A stretch of 64,000 nucleotides of DNA, taken from positions 1,364,001 through 1,428,000 of the forward strand of contig NZ_JAGQFP010000002.1 in assembly GCF_019090095.1 (NCBI RefSeq), given 5' to 3'. Position numbers and translations under genes: made by a program. A model generated the notes under the pieces. That model saw only the letters and a program-made list of their open reading frames with translations, was not told the DNA's origin and did no database searches. Below are positions 19,266 to 29,182 of this stretch, piece after piece; the stretch's first letter is position 1; each line of letters begins with the position of its first letter. This DNA is from Stutzerimonas stutzeri. Lineage in GTDB: Bacteria > Pseudomonadota > Gammaproteobacteria > Pseudomonadales > Pseudomonadaceae.

Positions 19266-20570
19266 TTGAAACCGGTGAAAGTGGGCATCTGTGGGCTGGG
19301 AACCGTCGGTAGCGGTACCTTCAATGTGCTCGAACGCAACGCTGCGGAAATTGCCCGCCGCGCCGGGCGTGGAATCGAAGTCGCGCAGATCGCGGCTCGT
19401 CGTGCAAACCCAAGGTGCAACACCGGTACCACCCCGATTACCGCCGATATTTTCGAGGTCGCGAACAATCCCGAGATCGACATCGTGGTCGAGCTGATCG
19501 GTGGTTACACCCTGGCCCGTGATCTGGTCCTCACCGCCATCGAGAACGGCAAGCACGTGGTGACAGCCAACAAGGCGCTGATCGCCGTGCACGGTAACGA
19601 AATCTTCGCCAAGGCACGCGAGAAAGGCGTGATCGTCGCGTTCGAAGCGTCGGTCGCCGGTGGCATTCCGGTGATCAAGGCGATCCGTGAAGGCCTGGCG
19701 GGCAATCGCATCAACTGGCTGGCCGGCATCATCAATGGCACCGGCAATTTTATCCTCACTGAAATGCGCGAGAAGGGTCGCACCTTCGAGGACGTGCTCA
19801 AGGAAGCGCAGGAGCTCGGCTATGCAGAGGCTGATCCGACCTTCGACGTCGAAGGCATCGACGCTGCGCACAAGCTGACCATCCTCGCGTCCATTGCCTT
19901 CGGCGTACCGCTGCAGTTCGACAAGGCCTATACCGAAGGTATCTCCCGCCTGACCACCGCTGATGTCAATTATGCCGAGGCGTTGGGCTATCGCATCAAG
20001 CATCTGGGCGTTGCCCGCAGCACAGAGGCGGGGATCGAACTGCGTGTACATCCCACGTTGATCCCGGCTGATCGCCTGATTGCCAACGTCAACGGCGTGA
20101 TGAATGCGGTCATGGTCAACGGCGATGCGGTCGGTTCGACGCTGTATTACGGTGCCGGGGCCGGCATGGAGCCGACGGCGTCGGCGGTTGTTGCGGATCT
20201 GGTCGACGTGGCGCGCGCGCTGACCACCGACCCGAACAACCGTGTCCCGCACCTGGCGTTCCAGCCCGATTCGCTCTCCGCGCATCCGATCCTGCCGATC
20301 GGCGCCTGCGAAAGCGCCTATTACTTGCGTATCCAGGCCAAGGATCATCCGGGCGTTTTGGCCCAGGTCGCGACTATCCTTTCCGAGCGCGGCATCAACA
20401 TCGAATCGATCATGCAGAAAGAGGCCGAGGTCCACGACGGCCTGGTACCGGTCATTCTGGTTACCCATCGGGTCATCGAGCAACGCATCGACGACGCGAT
20501 CGCCGCGCTGGAGGCGCTCTCCGACGTCGTGGGCAGCGTGGTGCGGATCCGCGTCGAGCAGCTGAACTAA
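19266..20570 (+). CDS. hom: Homoserine dehydrogenase
   Basis: 434-residue enzyme that reduces aspartate semialdehyde to homoserine for threonine and methionine synthesis. The Rossmann fold motif is VGICGLGTVGSGTFNVL, the catalytic core has NGTGNFILTEM and ADPTFDVEGIDAAHKLTILA, and the C-terminal ACT domain (LRIQAKDHPGVLAQVATILSERGINIESIM) is the likely threonine sensor. The start is a TTG at 19266 with GGGGAG 7 bases upstream; this gives the conserved KPVKVGICGLG N-terminus. Confidence 0.96.
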   Translation: MKPVKVGICGLGTVGSGTFNVLERNAAEIARRAGRGIEVAQIAARRANPRCNTGTTPITADIFEVANNPEIDIVVELIGGYTLARDLVLTAIENGKHVVTANKALIAVHGNEIFAKAREKGVIVAFEASVAGGIPVIKAIREGLAGNRINWLAGIINGTGNFILTEMREKGRTFEDVLKEAQELGYAEADPTFDVEGIDAAHKLTILASIAFGVPLQFDKAYTEGISRLTTADVNYAEALGYRIKHLGVARSTEAGIELRVHPTLIPADRLIANVNGVMNAVMVNGDAVGSTLYYGAGAGMEPTASAVVADLVDVARALTTDPNNRVPHLAFQPDSLSAHPILPIGACESAYYLRIQAKDHPGVLAQVATILSERGINIESIMQKEAEVHDGLVPVILVTHRVIEQRIDDAIAALEALSDVVGSVVRIRVEQLN

Positions 20571-20666
20571 CTCTGGAGCCGGAAAGGGGACGGCTGGAAG
20601 TCCGAGCGGATCGCTCGGTTTCAAGCCCCGCCCCTGATGCCGGGCTCAAACCTAAGGTTTGTTAAC

Positions 20667-22076
20667 ATGCGCTATATCAGTACCCGTGGCCAGGCGCCAA
20701 CCCTGAATTTCGAAGACGTGCTGCTGGCTGGTCTGGCCAGCGATGGCGGTCTTTATGTGCCGGAAAACCTGCCGCGTTTTACCGTCGAGGAAATCGCTTC
20801 CTGGTCGGGCCTGCCGTATCACGAGCTGGCGTTCAAGGTCATGCGACCGTTCGTTGCCGGCAGCATCCCGGATGCTGACTTCAAGCGGATTCTTGAAGAA
20901 ACCTACGGCGTGTTTGCCCACAGTGCAGTGGCTCCGCTGCGCCAGCTGAATGGCAACGAGTGGGTGCTGGAGTTGTTCCACGGCCCAACGCTGGCGTTCA
21001 AGGATTTCGCGCTGCAACTGCTTGGTCGCCTGCTCGACTACGTGCTGGCCAAGCGCGGCGAGCGCGTGGTGATCATCGGTGCGACATCCGGCGACACTGG
21101 CTCGGCGGCGATCGAAGGCTGCCGCCGCTGCGAGAACGTCGACATCTTCATCCTGCACCCGCACAACCGTGTCTCGGAAGTGCAGCGCCGGCAGATGACC
21201 ACCATCCTCGGCGACAACATTCACAACATCGCCATCGAAGGCAACTTCGACGACTGTCAGGAGATGGTCAAGGACAGCTTCGCCGATCAGGGTTTCCTCA
21301 AGGGCACCCGTCTGGTGGCGGTGAACTCGATCAACTGGGCGCGGATCATGGCCCAGATCGTCTACTACTTCCATGCCGCGCTGCAGCTCGGTGGGCCGTC
21401 GCGCTCGGTGGCCTTCTCCGTGCCGACCGGCAACTTCGGCGACATCTTCGCCGGCTATCTGGCTCGCAACATGGGCCTGCCGATCAGCCAGCTGGTGGTG
21501 GCGACCAACCGCAATGACATCCTGCACCGCTTCATGAGCGGCAATCGCTACGACAAGGACACGCTGCATCCGTCGCTGTCGCCGTCGATGGATATCATGG
21601 TGTCGTCCAACTTCGAGCGCCTGCTGTTCGACCTGCACGGTCGTAACGGCGCTGCCGTGGCCGAGTTGATGAGCGCGTTCAAATCCACTGGCAAGCTGTC
21701 GGTAGAGGACGAGCGCTGGACCGAGGCGCGCAAGCTGTTCGACTCGCTGGCCGTCGATGACGAGCAGACCTGCAAGACTATCGCCGAGGTATTTGCCGCC
21801 ACCGGCGAGGTGCTGGACCCGCACACTGCCATTGGCGTGCACGCGGCGCGCGAGTGCCGCCGTAGCCTGAGCACGCCGATGGTGACGCTGGGCACCGCGC
21901 ACCCGGTCAAATTCCCCGAGGCGGTCGAGAAGGCCGGCGTTGGCAAGGCGCTGGAGCTGCCGGCGCACCTGTCCGACCTGTTCGAGCGTCCCGAGCGTTG
22001 CACCGTGCTGGCAAACGATCTGAAGGCCATGCAGGCCTTCGTCGGCGAGCATGGCAACCGGGGCAAGCCGCTTTAA
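20667..22076 (+). CDS. thrC: Threonine synthase
   Basis: 469-residue PLP enzyme that converts O-phosphohomoserine to threonine. It starts MRYISTRGQAPTLNFEDVLLAGLASDGGLYVPE; the PLP lysine is in GPTLAFKDFALQLLGRLL, and the phosphate-binding loop is ATSGDTGSAAIEG. The long bacterial type is confirmed by length. It follows hom by 96 bp in the same operon and ends in a strong terminator. Confidence 0.97.
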   Translation: MRYISTRGQAPTLNFEDVLLAGLASDGGLYVPENLPRFTVEEIASWSGLPYHELAFKVMRPFVAGSIPDADFKRILEETYGVFAHSAVAPLRQLNGNEWVLELFHGPTLAFKDFALQLLGRLLDYVLAKRGERVVIIGATSGDTGSAAIEGCRRCENVDIFILHPHNRVSEVQRRQMTTILGDNIHNIAIEGNFDDCQEMVKDSFADQGFLKGTRLVAVNSINWARIMAQIVYYFHAALQLGGPSRSVAFSVPTGNFGDIFAGYLARNMGLPISQLVVATNRNDILHRFMSGNRYDKDTLHPSLSPSMDIMVSSNFERLLFDLHGRNGAAVAELMSAFKSTGKLSVEDERWTEARKLFDSLAVDDEQTCKTIAEVFAATGEVLDPHTAIGVHAARECRRSLSTPMVTLGTAHPVKFPEAVEKAGVGKALELPAHLSDLFERPERCTVLANDLKAMQAFVGEHGNRGKPL

Positions 22077-22089
22077 GCGCAGGGGCAGC

Positions 22090-22127
22090 AACGAAAAAGG
22101 CCAGTCATGTGACTGGCCTTTTTCGTT
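22090..22127. terminator. Bidirectional terminator between thrC and rnt
   Basis: AACGAAAAAGGCCAGTCA on the left pairs with TGACTGGCCTTTTTCGTT on the right. It lies between two convergent genes and has A/T runs on both sides. Confidence 0.92.
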
Positions 22128-22143
22128 TAACGACGACGCTGGC

Positions 22144-22818
22144 TTATTCGTCGAACTCTTCCCAGCCGCCCATTTCCTTCCAGCGGTTGACGATGCCGCA
22201 GAACAGCTCGGCAGTTTTCTCGGTGTCGTAGCGCGCAGAGTGCGCCTCGCGTCCGTCGAAATCGATACCGGCGGCCTGGCAGGCCTTCGCCAGCACGGTC
22301 TGGCCATAGGCGAGGCCGGCCAGGGTTGCCGTATCGAAGCTGGAGAAGGGGTGAAACGGATTACGCTTGATATCGCAGCGCGCAATGGCGGCGTTGAGGA
22401 AGCCCAGATCGAAGCTGCTGTTGTGCCCGACCAGAATGGCGCGCTTGCAGCCTGCCGACTTCACCGCTTTTCGCACGCTGCGGATGATTTCGTTCAGCGC
22501 CTGTGATTCGGGTACCGCCATGCGCAGCGGGTGATCCAGCTTGATGCCGGTGAACTCCAGAGCCGCCGCTTCGATGTTGGCCCCGGCGAATGGCTCGACG
22601 CGGAAGAACAGCGTCTCCTGCGGATACAGCAGCCCCTGCTCGTCCATGCCGATGGTCACTGCCGCGATTTCCAGCAGCGCATCGGTGGCGCAATTGAAAC
22701 CGCCGCACTCGACGTCCACGACCACCGGCAGGAAGCCACGGAAGCGGTTTGCCATGGGGGAGCGGGGCTTGCCCGGTAGGCTACCTTCGAGCTCGTCGTC
22801 GAACTGCTCGTCACTCAT
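22144..22818 (-). CDS. rnt: Ribonuclease T
   Basis: 224-residue DEDDh 3'-5' exonuclease that trims the 3' ends of tRNA, 5S and 23S RNA. The motifs are [11 protein letters not shown] (ExoI), [15 protein letters not shown] (ExoII) and [15 protein letters not shown] (ExoIII, with the active-site His). The ATG at 22816-22818 overlaps the pyrC stop (ATGA), so translation is coupled to pyrC. The start MSDEQFDDE was preferred to the open frame to 22839 inside pyrC. Confidence 0.95.
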   Translation of the reverse strand: MSDEQFDDELEGSLPGKPRSPMANRFRGFLPVVVDVECGGFNCATDALLEIAAVTIGMDEQGLLYPQETLFFRVEPFAGANIEAAALEFTGIKLDHPLRMAVPESQALNEIIRSVRKAVKSAGCKRAILVGHNSSFDLGFLNAAIARCDIKRNPFHPFSSFDTATLAGLAYGQTVLAKACQAAGIDFDGREAHSARYDTEKTAELFCGIVNRWKEMGGWEEFDE

Positions 22819-23858
22819 GTGCGTGTCTCCAGCCGCCATTGCAGGGTCTCACCGGCGCGCAGGGGAACGACATGGTGTTCGCCGAATGGCAACTGAGTCG
22901 GCACGCTCCAGGACTCCCGGACCAGGGTGATCTGCTCGGAATTGCGCGGCAGGCCGTAGAAGTCGGCACCGAAATGGCTGGCGAATGCCTCGAGCTTGTC
23001 CAGCGCCTGGCGTTGCTCGAAGGCCTCGGCATAGAGTTCGATCGCTGCGAAGGCCGTGTAGCAGCCGGCACAGCCGCAGGCGTTTTCCTTGGCGTGCTGC
23101 GCATGCGGTGCCGAGTCGGTGCCGAGAAAGAACTTGGGACTGCCGCTGGTGGCGGCGTCGAGCAGCGCTTCCTGATGGACGTTACGCTTGAGAATCGGCA
23201 AGCAGAAGAAGTGCGGGCGAATACCGCCGACCAGCATGTGGTTGCGGTTGTAGAGCAGGTGGTGCGCCGTGATGGTCGCGCCCACGTTGCTGCCCGCCGC
23301 CTCGACGAACTGCACCGCGTCTCGGGTCGTAATGTGCTCGAACACCACTTTCAGTGTCGGAAAACGTTCGGTTACCCGGCTCAGTTGCTCGTCGATGAAG
23401 TATTTCTCGCGATCGAAGATGTCGATCTCCGAGCGTGTTACCTCGCCATGCACCAGCAGCGGCAGACCGACCTCGGCCATCGTCTCGAGCACTGGGAAAA
23501 TGTTGTCGATGCGTGTCACACCGGACGCGGAATTGGTGGTTGCACCGGCTGGATACAGCTTGGCCGCATAGACATAACCACTGGCCTTGGCGGCGCGCAC
23601 GTCCTCGGGCTGGGTGCCATCGGTGAGATAAAGCACCATCAGCGGTTCGAACGCGTTTCTGGCCGGCCGGGCCGCGAGAATGCGCTGGCGGTACGCATCC
23701 GCTTCCGCGGCGTTGCGTACCGGCGGGACCAGATTGGGCATGATGATCGCCCGGGCGAACTGGCGCGCGGCGTCCGCCACGGTGTGCGGCAATGCAGCGC
23801 CGTCACGCAGATGAATATGCCAGTCGTCGGGGCGCAGTAGGGTCAGTCGGTCGGACAT
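22815..23858 (-). CDS. pyrC: Dihydroorotase (class II)
   Basis: 347-residue zinc amidohydrolase for the third step of pyrimidine synthesis. The N-terminal metal motif is [13 protein letters not shown], the carboxylated lysine is in [15 protein letters not shown], and later metal histidines lie in [10 protein letters not shown] and [10 protein letters not shown]. The substrate-binding Asp is in [15 protein letters not shown]. It overlaps rnt by 4 bases and is divergent from motY with a 169-bp gap. Confidence 0.96.
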   Translation of the reverse strand: MSDRLTLLRPDDWHIHLRDGAALPHTVADAARQFARAIIMPNLVPPVRNAAEADAYRQRILAARPARNAFEPLMVLYLTDGTQPEDVRAAKASGYVYAAKLYPAGATTNSASGVTRIDNIFPVLETMAEVGLPLLVHGEVTRSEIDIFDREKYFIDEQLSRVTERFPTLKVVFEHITTRDAVQFVEAAGSNVGATITAHHLLYNRNHMLVGGIRPHFFCLPILKRNVHQEALLDAATSGSPKFFLGTDSAPHAQHAKENACGCAGCYTAFAAIELYAEAFEQRQALDKLEAFASHFGADFYGLPRNSEQITLVRESWSVPTQLPFGEHHVVPLRAGETLQWRLETRT

Positions 23859-24027
23859 GCAGATTTCCAGGCGGGTAAAACGTGCGGGAATGCTACCGGA
23901 AAAGCCGGAAAAAATCGCTGCAGCCGGGACGCCTGGCAGATAAAGCCAGAGGGAGGTGACGCAGGGTTCAAGTTTTCATGGGCCGCACCGATATCTCAGT
24001 TGATGTCGTTCACCCTTGGAGTCTGAC

Positions 24028-24924
24028 GTGCGTTTGCGCCTTCTATTTCTCGCCTGCATGCTGGCCTCTCCGGCCAATGCCCTGACCTTCCAGACTCGTC
24101 TGGAGCGGGCGCAGTGGGAAGTGGCGGGCGATCAGTTCGAATGTCGCCTGACCCAGCCGGTGGCCGGTTTCGGGGTGGGGGAGTTCGTGCGCAGGGCGGG
24201 CGAGCAACCGATTTTCCGTTTGCAGTCACCGGATCGCTGGCTGGACAACGGGTCGGCGACCTTGCTGGCAGCGGCCGCGCCCTGGCAGTCGGAGCGCAGC
24301 GATATCAACCTGGGGCTGGTTTCGGTCGCCGGTGCGCGCGACATCCCCTTGAGCAGCTCGCAGTTGCAGGCCGGCCGGTTGCTCAGCGGTTTGCTCGAAG
24401 GGCGCAGCCCGGTGGTGCGTCACCGCACCCGACACGGGGGCGAGGCACTGGAGGTCAGGCTGCTGCCGGCGCGCTTCGGCAAGGCCTACGAGGAATTTCG
24501 CACCTGCACGGCGAAACTGCTGCCGGTGAATTTCGACCAGATCCGGCGCTCGCAGATCGGCTTTCCCGCCGGTGACGTGGCACTCGATGCACTGGGCCAG
24601 GCTAAGCTGGACATTATCCTGCAATTCCTCAAGGCCGATCCCAGCGTCAATCGGATCGAGCTCGACGGTCATTCCGACAACAGCGGCAATCGCCTCACCA
24701 ACCGTGACCTGTCCCGTCGTCGAGCGCTCGCGGTCGAGGAGTACCTGATCGCCAACGGTGTGCCGAAAGAGCAGATCACCGTGCGCTTTCACGGCGAGCG
24801 CTATCCCCTGGTGCCCAACACCAGCGAAGCCAACCGGGCCAAGAATCGCCGGGTAACCCTGCGCCTGGAGCATGGCCCCGCGGCCACCACGGCCGCCACC
24901 GAGGGCGGCGCGCCGTCGTCCTGA
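24028..24924 (+). CDS. motY: OmpA-family flagellar motor protein MotY
   Basis: 298-residue exported protein. A signal peptide ([18 protein letters not shown]) is followed by an N-terminal MotY-type domain and a C-terminal OmpA peptidoglycan-binding domain (residues about 175-285, [31 protein letters not shown] and [13 protein letters not shown]). In pseudomonads the homologue between pyrC and argG is MotY, which stabilises the stator in the flagellar T-ring. The start is GTG at 24028 with GGAG 6 bases upstream. The name rests on gene order as well as sequence. Confidence 0.88.
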   Translation: MRLRLLFLACMLASPANALTFQTRLERAQWEVAGDQFECRLTQPVAGFGVGEFVRRAGEQPIFRLQSPDRWLDNGSATLLAAAAPWQSERSDINLGLVSVAGARDIPLSSSQLQAGRLLSGLLEGRSPVVRHRTRHGGEALEVRLLPARFGKAYEEFRTCTAKLLPVNFDQIRRSQIGFPAGDVALDALGQAKLDIILQFLKADPSVNRIELDGHSDNSGNRLTNRDLSRRRALAVEEYLIANGVPKEQITVRFHGERYPLVPNTSEANRAKNRRVTLRLEHGPAATTAATEGGAPSS

Positions 24925-25010
24925 TCCCGGGCGGCGTTCACGCCCCTGTAAAACCACCGCCGCGACCAGTAGAATCCTCGCTTTCCTTACAATCCCGGGA
25001 GTGGATGGCA

Positions 25011-26228
25011 ATGGCCGACGTAAAGAAGGTAGTCCTGGCGTATTCCGGTGGCCTGGACACCTCGGTGATCCTCAAGTGGCTGCAAGACACCTATAACTGC
25101 GAAGTGGTGACCTTCACCGCTGACCTCGGGCAGGGCGAAGAAGTCGAGCCCGCCCGTGCTAAGGCCAAGGCCATGGGCGTCGAGGAGATCTACATCGATG
25201 ATCTGCGCGAAGAGTTCGTTCGCGATTTCGTCTTCCCGATGTTCCGCGCCAACACCGTTTACGAAGGCGAGTACCTGCTCGGTACCTCCATCGCCCGTCC
25301 GCTGATCGCCAAGCGCCTGATCGAAATCGCCAACGAGACTGGCGCCGACGCCATCTCCCATGGCGCCACCGGCAAGGGCAACGACCAGGTTCGTTTCGAG
25401 CTGGGCGCCTACGCCCTCAAGCCCGGCGTCAAGGTCATCGCCCCCTGGCGCGAATGGGATCTGCTCTCGCGCGAGAAGCTGATGGACTACGCTGCCAAGC
25501 ACGAGATCCCGATCGAGCGTCACGGCAAGAAGAAGTCGCCGTACTCCATGGACGCCAACCTCCTGCACATCTCCTATGAGGGCGGTGTGCTGGAAGACAC
25601 CTGGACCGAGCACGAAGAGGACATGTGGCGCTGGACCAAGTCGCCGGAAACCGCGCCGGACACCCCGACCTACATCGAGCTGACCTACCGCAAGGGCGAC
25701 ATCGTTGCCATCGACGGCAAAGAGATGACCCCGGCCGAGGTATTGACCTACCTGAACAAGGTCGGTGGCGAGAACGGCATCGGTCGCCTGGACATCGTCG
25801 AGAACCGCTATGTCGGCATGAAGTCGCGCGGCTGCTACGAAACCCCCGGCGGCACCATCATGCTCAAGGGACATCGCGCCATCGAGTCGATTACCCTGGA
25901 CCGTGAAGTGGCCCACCTGAAAGACGAGCTGATGCCCAAGTACGCCAGCCTGATCTACAACGGCTACTGGTGGAGCCCGGAGCGCAGCATGCTGCAGCAG
26001 ATGATCGACGCATCGCAGGTCAATGTGAACGGCGTGGTGCGACTCAAGCTCTACAAGGGCAACGTCATCGTCACTGGCCGCAAATCCGACGATTCCCTGT
26101 TCGATGCCAACATCGCCACCTTCGAGGACGACGCGGGCGCCTATGACCAGGCCGATGCCGGCGGCTTCATCAAGCTCAACGCGCTGCGCATGCGCATCGC
26201 CGCGAACAAGGGCCGGACGCAGTTCTGA
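25011..26228 (+). CDS. argG: Argininosuccinate synthase
   Basis: 405-residue enzyme that joins citrulline and aspartate in arginine synthesis. The ATP pyrophosphatase P-loop is [17 protein letters not shown] at the N-terminus, and [13 protein letters not shown] and [22 protein letters not shown] are family hallmarks. Two in-frame ATGs exist at 25005 and 25011; the second, 9 bases after GGGAG, was chosen because family members begin MADVKK. A TAGAAT at 24970-24975 could be its -10 element. Confidence 0.98.
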   Translation: MADVKKVVLAYSGGLDTSVILKWLQDTYNCEVVTFTADLGQGEEVEPARAKAKAMGVEEIYIDDLREEFVRDFVFPMFRANTVYEGEYLLGTSIARPLIAKRLIEIANETGADAISHGATGKGNDQVRFELGAYALKPGVKVIAPWREWDLLSREKLMDYAAKHEIPIERHGKKKSPYSMDANLLHISYEGGVLEDTWTEHEEDMWRWTKSPETAPDTPTYIELTYRKGDIVAIDGKEMTPAEVLTYLNKVGGENGIGRLDIVENRYVGMKSRGCYETPGGTIMLKGHRAIESITLDREVAHLKDELMPKYASLIYNGYWWSPERSMLQQMIDASQVNVNGVVRLKLYKGNVIVTGRKSDDSLFDANIATFEDDAGAYDQADAGGFIKLNALRMRIAANKGRTQF

Positions 26229-26251
26229 CGACTGCCCCATGCCTGACCATG

Positions 26252-26276
26252 ACCCCGGCCACGAGCCGGGGTTATG
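26252..26276 (+). terminator. Hairpin after argG
   Basis: Perfect 8-bp stem ACCCCGGC (26252-26259)/GCCGGGGT (26265-26272) with a weak T-rich tail (TATGCTTTCT). It may terminate or attenuate transcription into gloA. Confidence 0.5.
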
Positions 26277-26316
26277 CTTTCTGCACCTTTAAACGCCTTG
26301 CTGAGGAGAAAAGACC

Positions 26317-26709
26317 ATGAGACTGCTGCATACCATGCTGCGAGTCGGCGACATGGAGCGATCCATCGCCTTCTATACCGAAGTGCTGGGCATGACCCTG
26401 CTGCGCCGCAAGGACTACCCGGACGGCAAGTTCACCCTCGCATTCGTCGGCTATGGCGACGAGGCGCACAACAGCGTGCTGGAGCTGACCCATAACTGGG
26501 GCGTCGACAGCTACGATCTCGGCAACGGCTACGGCCATATCGCGCTGGAAGTGGAGGACGTCTACAAGGCCTGTGAGGACATCCGTGCGCGCGGCGGCAA
26601 GATCACCCGCGAGCCGGGGCCGATGATGCACGGCACCAGCATCCTGGCGTTCGTCGAGGATCCGGACGGCTACAAGGTGGAACTGCTTTCACCCTCGCGT
26701 CGCGATTGA
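26317..26709 (+). CDS. gloA: Lactoylglutathione lyase (glyoxalase I)
   Basis: 130-residue metal enzyme that isomerises the methylglyoxal-glutathione hemithioacetal. It has two beta-alpha-beta-beta-beta repeats; metal ligands are suggested by [20 protein letters not shown] (His5), LELTHNWG (Glu), [11 protein letters not shown] (His) and GYKVELLSP (Glu). It is the short nickel-type form. AGGAGA precedes the ATG. It lies 88 bp after argG. Confidence 0.95.
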   Translation: MRLLHTMLRVGDMERSIAFYTEVLGMTLLRRKDYPDGKFTLAFVGYGDEAHNSVLELTHNWGVDSYDLGNGYGHIALEVEDVYKACEDIRARGGKITREPGPMMHGTSILAFVEDPDGYKVELLSPSRRD

Positions 26710-26721
26710 TCGACGACGCAT

Positions 26722-26750
26722 AAAAAAGCCCCGTGATTCGGGGCTTTTCT
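26722..26750. terminator. Bidirectional terminator between gloA and the acidic small protein gene
   Basis: Perfect 10-bp stem AAAAGCCCCG/CGGGGCTTTT with a 5-base loop, preceded by A-run and followed by TTTTCT, between two convergent genes. Confidence 0.92.
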
Positions 26751-26753
26751 GCT

Positions 26754-26942
26754 TCACAGATCGAAGTCGAATTCGTTGAGTTGCTTCTGCAGCCGTCGTT
26801 CTTCGAGCAGGTTGTCGATAATCCGGCGCTTGGTCAGGTTGGTCTTGGCCACTTCGACCGGAGCCTCTGCAGTATCGTCTTCGTCGTCTGCGACGAAGTC
26901 GTCTTCAATCTGGATATCTTCTTTCTCGGACACTTGTCTCAC
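26754..26942 (-). CDS. Small acidic protein (PA3496-type)
   Basis: 62-residue protein rich in Asp and Glu (EDDFVADDEDDTAEAPVEV) with a basic/helical C-terminal half (LTKRRIIDNLLEERRLQKQLNEFDFDL). It matches in length, position and character a small conserved pseudomonad family found downstream of nth (PA3496 in P. aeruginosa, from memory). That family has been named as putative envelope integrity proteins, but the sequence shows no signal peptide or membrane segment. It is the last gene of the rnf-nth run, 100 bp after nth. Confidence 0.75.
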   Translation of the reverse strand: MRQVSEKEDIQIEDDFVADDEDDTAEAPVEVAKTNLTKRRIIDNLLEERRLQKQLNEFDFDL

Positions 26943-27042
26943 TCCACGGCTAAGGCGCGCTGTTGGCGCTCCTTATAGCGACAAAAAAGATGGCCGTAAA
27001 AAAGATTTTTTCAATCGAACGATAGCTTTTTGCCGAGGCTGA

Positions 27043-27681
27043 TCAATCGTCGGAGGTCTTGTGCTTGTACTCGCACAGATCCTCTATCCGGCAACTGCCG
27101 CACTGTGGCTTGCGTGCCTTGCAGACGTAGCGCCCATGCAGAATCAACCAATGGTGGGCGTCGAGCAGATACGCTTTCGGGACGAACTTGATCAGCTTGC
27201 GCTCGACCTCCAGCACGTTCTTGCCTGGGGCGATGTTGGTGCGATTGGCGACGCGGAAGATATGGGTATCGACGGCCATGGTGAACTGGCGAAACGCCGT
27301 GTTCAGCACCACATTGGCGGTCTTGCGCCCGACGCCGGGGAGCGCTTCGAGGTCTTCGCGGTTGTCCGGAACCTGGCCACCGTGTTTCTCAACCAGTATG
27401 CGGCAGGTCTCGAGCACGTTCTTCGCCTTGCTCGGATACAAGCCGATGGTTTTGATGTAGTGGCACAGGCCGTCGTAGCCCAGCGCGTAGATGGCCTCGG
27501 GGGTATTGGCGACGGGATACAGCTTGGCCGTGGCCTTGTTGACGCCGACGTCGGTGGCCTGTGCCGACAGGATGACGGCTATCAGCAGCTCGAAGGGCGT
27601 GCTGTACGCCAGTTCGGTCTTGGGCTCCGGATTGTCTTCATGAAAGCGGCGGAAGATTTCCCGACGTTTCGCGGCGTTCAT
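27043..27681 (-). CDS. nth: Endonuclease III
   Basis: 212-residue DNA glycosylase/AP lyase that removes oxidised pyrimidines. The helix-hairpin-helix is LEALPGVGRKTANVVLNTAF, the catalytic Asp follows in VDTHIFRVANR, the catalytic Lys lies in the HhH, and the Fe-S cluster cysteines are C-X6-C-X2-C-X5-C in VCKARKPQCGSCRIEDLCEYK. It begins 19 bp after rnfE, in the conserved rnf-nth order. Confidence 0.97.
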   Translation of the reverse strand: MNAAKRREIFRRFHEDNPEPKTELAYSTPFELLIAVILSAQATDVGVNKATAKLYPVANTPEAIYALGYDGLCHYIKTIGLYPSKAKNVLETCRILVEKHGGQVPDNREDLEALPGVGRKTANVVLNTAFRQFTMAVDTHIFRVANRTNIAPGKNVLEVERKLIKFVPKAYLLDAHHWLILHGRYVCKARKPQCGSCRIEDLCEYKHKTSDD

Positions 27682-27700
27682 TGGGCGAAGCCTCCGTGCA

Positions 27701-28414
27701 TCATTCGATCACCCCGGTGACGCGTACCCGGCGACTCTGTACCGGTTCGACCGGCTGCCTGGCCTTGGCACGCTCGGCCAGGTGCAGATCGATGCGGTTC
27801 TTCAACGCAATCAGCAGCCCAAGCACGATGAAGGCGCCGGGTGGCAGGATGGCCAGCAGGAAGCCTTTGTAGTCGTTGAACAGGGTGATCTGCCAGTCCG
27901 CGGCGACCGGTCCGAACAACAGGGGCATGTTGGCAAACAGTGCCCCGGTGCCGAACAGCTCGCGCAATCCGCCGAGCACGACCAGTACCAGCGCGAACCC
28001 CAGCCCCATGAGCAGGCCATCGTAGGCGGCGATCAACGGATTGTGCTTGGCGGCGAAGCCGTCGGCGCGCCCGAGGATGACGCAGTTGGTGGTGATCAGG
28101 GGAATGAAGATGCCGAGAATCTGGTACAGCTCATAGGTGTAGGCCTGCATCAGCAGTTCGATGCAGGTGGTTAGCGCCGCGATGATCATGACAAAGGCCG
28201 GCAGACGCACGGCAGTGTTGACCACGCCGCGCACCAGCGAAACCGCAACGTTCGAGCAGATCAGCACCAGGGCGGTGGCCAGTCCGAGTCCCAGCGCGTT
28301 GACGGTGGAGTTGCTCACGCCCAACAGCGGGCAGAGCCCCAACAGCTGGACCAGCGCAGGGTTGTTCTTCCACAGGCCATTGACGCTCAGTTCGCGATAG
28401 CTGGGGTTGCTCAT
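27701..28414 (-). CDS. rnfE: Rnf complex membrane subunit E
   Basis: 237-residue inner-membrane subunit of the Rnf electron-transport complex, homologous to NqrD, with about six membrane helices. The segments [30 protein letters not shown] and [17 protein letters not shown] are hallmarks; cysteines in them help bind the intramembrane Fe-S centre shared with RnfA. It overlaps rnfG by 4 bases. The C-terminal tail ([23 protein letters not shown]) is hydrophilic. Confidence 0.95.
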   Translation of the reverse strand: MSNPSYRELSVNGLWKNNPALVQLLGLCPLLGVSNSTVNALGLGLATALVLICSNVAVSLVRGVVNTAVRLPAFVMIIAALTTCIELLMQAYTYELYQILGIFIPLITTNCVILGRADGFAAKHNPLIAAYDGLLMGLGFALVLVVLGGLRELFGTGALFANMPLLFGPVAADWQITLFNDYKGFLLAILPPGAFIVLGLLIALKNRIDLHLAERAKARQPVEPVQSRRVRVTGVIE

Positions 28415-29181
28415 GGTGTCTGACCTTTCTGTGCGGGCGGCGGCTCGTCGATTCGCAACGCGTCGCGGGTGGCTGCGGCGCCCGCGCGTGAATGAGTGGT
28501 CACCGGCGCCGGTTCGACGTGCTCGTCGAGCGTCTCGTCAGCGGGTGTCGGGCTGCCGCTGGCATGGAGGAGTTCGGCCTTGTGCGCCTCGAAGTATTGC
28601 AGGGCTCGATGCACCGCGCCGACCACGGCGCGCGGGGTAATGGTGGCGCCGGCGAACTGATCGAACTCACCGCGATCCTTCTTCACGGCCCAGCCGGACT
28701 CGTCGGGGGCGTTCAGTGAGCGATTGTCGAAGCTGCGAATCCAGGGGCTCTTGGCCAGCTCGATCTTGTCGCCCAGACCGGGTGTCTCTCGGTGCGCGAC
28801 CACGCGCACGCCGGCGATGCGTCCGTCAGCCCAGATGCCGACCAGCAACTGTATCGCGCCGCCGTAGCCGTCCGGGGCGATGGCCTGCAGAATGATCGCG
28901 TTGGGCTCGCCGTCCTTCTTGGCAATGTACGCCGCTTGCGGTTTACGGGTGCCAAGCAGGGGATCGTGCACCTCGATGCTGCTGTCCAGCAGCGCATTGT
29001 CGTAGCTGTCGCGCGGCAGAATCTCGTTCAGGGCACGCAGCTGGGCCGCGCGCTCGGATGCCTGGATGCGCTCGGCGGTGAATTGCTGCAGCAGGGTTAC
29101 CGCGCCGACCGTCACCACGGCGAACAGGCCGAGGACCAGGCTGTTCTTGAGCATCGAGCGGCTGAGTTCAGGAAGGATCAT
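28411..29181 (-). CDS. rnfG: Rnf complex FMN-binding subunit G
   Basis: 256-residue subunit with one N-terminal membrane anchor ([24 protein letters not shown]) and a periplasmic FMN-binding domain. The covalent flavin threonine is in [19 protein letters not shown]. The [22 protein letters not shown] segment is typical. It has an unusually long, Pro/Ala/Glu-rich C-terminal extension of about 50 residues after the flavin domain (from about [19 protein letters not shown]). It starts 1 bp after rnfD. Confidence 0.95.
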   Translation of the reverse strand: MILPELSRSMLKNSLVLGLFAVVTVGAVTLLQQFTAERIQASERAAQLRALNEILPRDSYDNALLDSSIEVHDPLLGTRKPQAAYIAKKDGEPNAIILQAIAPDGYGGAIQLLVGIWADGRIAGVRVVAHRETPGLGDKIELAKSPWIRSFDNRSLNAPDESGWAVKKDRGEFDQFAGATITPRAVVGAVHRALQYFEAHKAELLHASGSPTPADETLDEHVEPAPVTTHSRAGAAATRDALRIDEPPPAQKGQTP

Positions 29182-29182
29182 G

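Noticed and set aside
20652..22385. 577-codon antisense frame over thrC and rnt
   Set aside because: It is a composition shadow of thrC, crosses the strong terminator at 22090-22127 and has no ribosome site.
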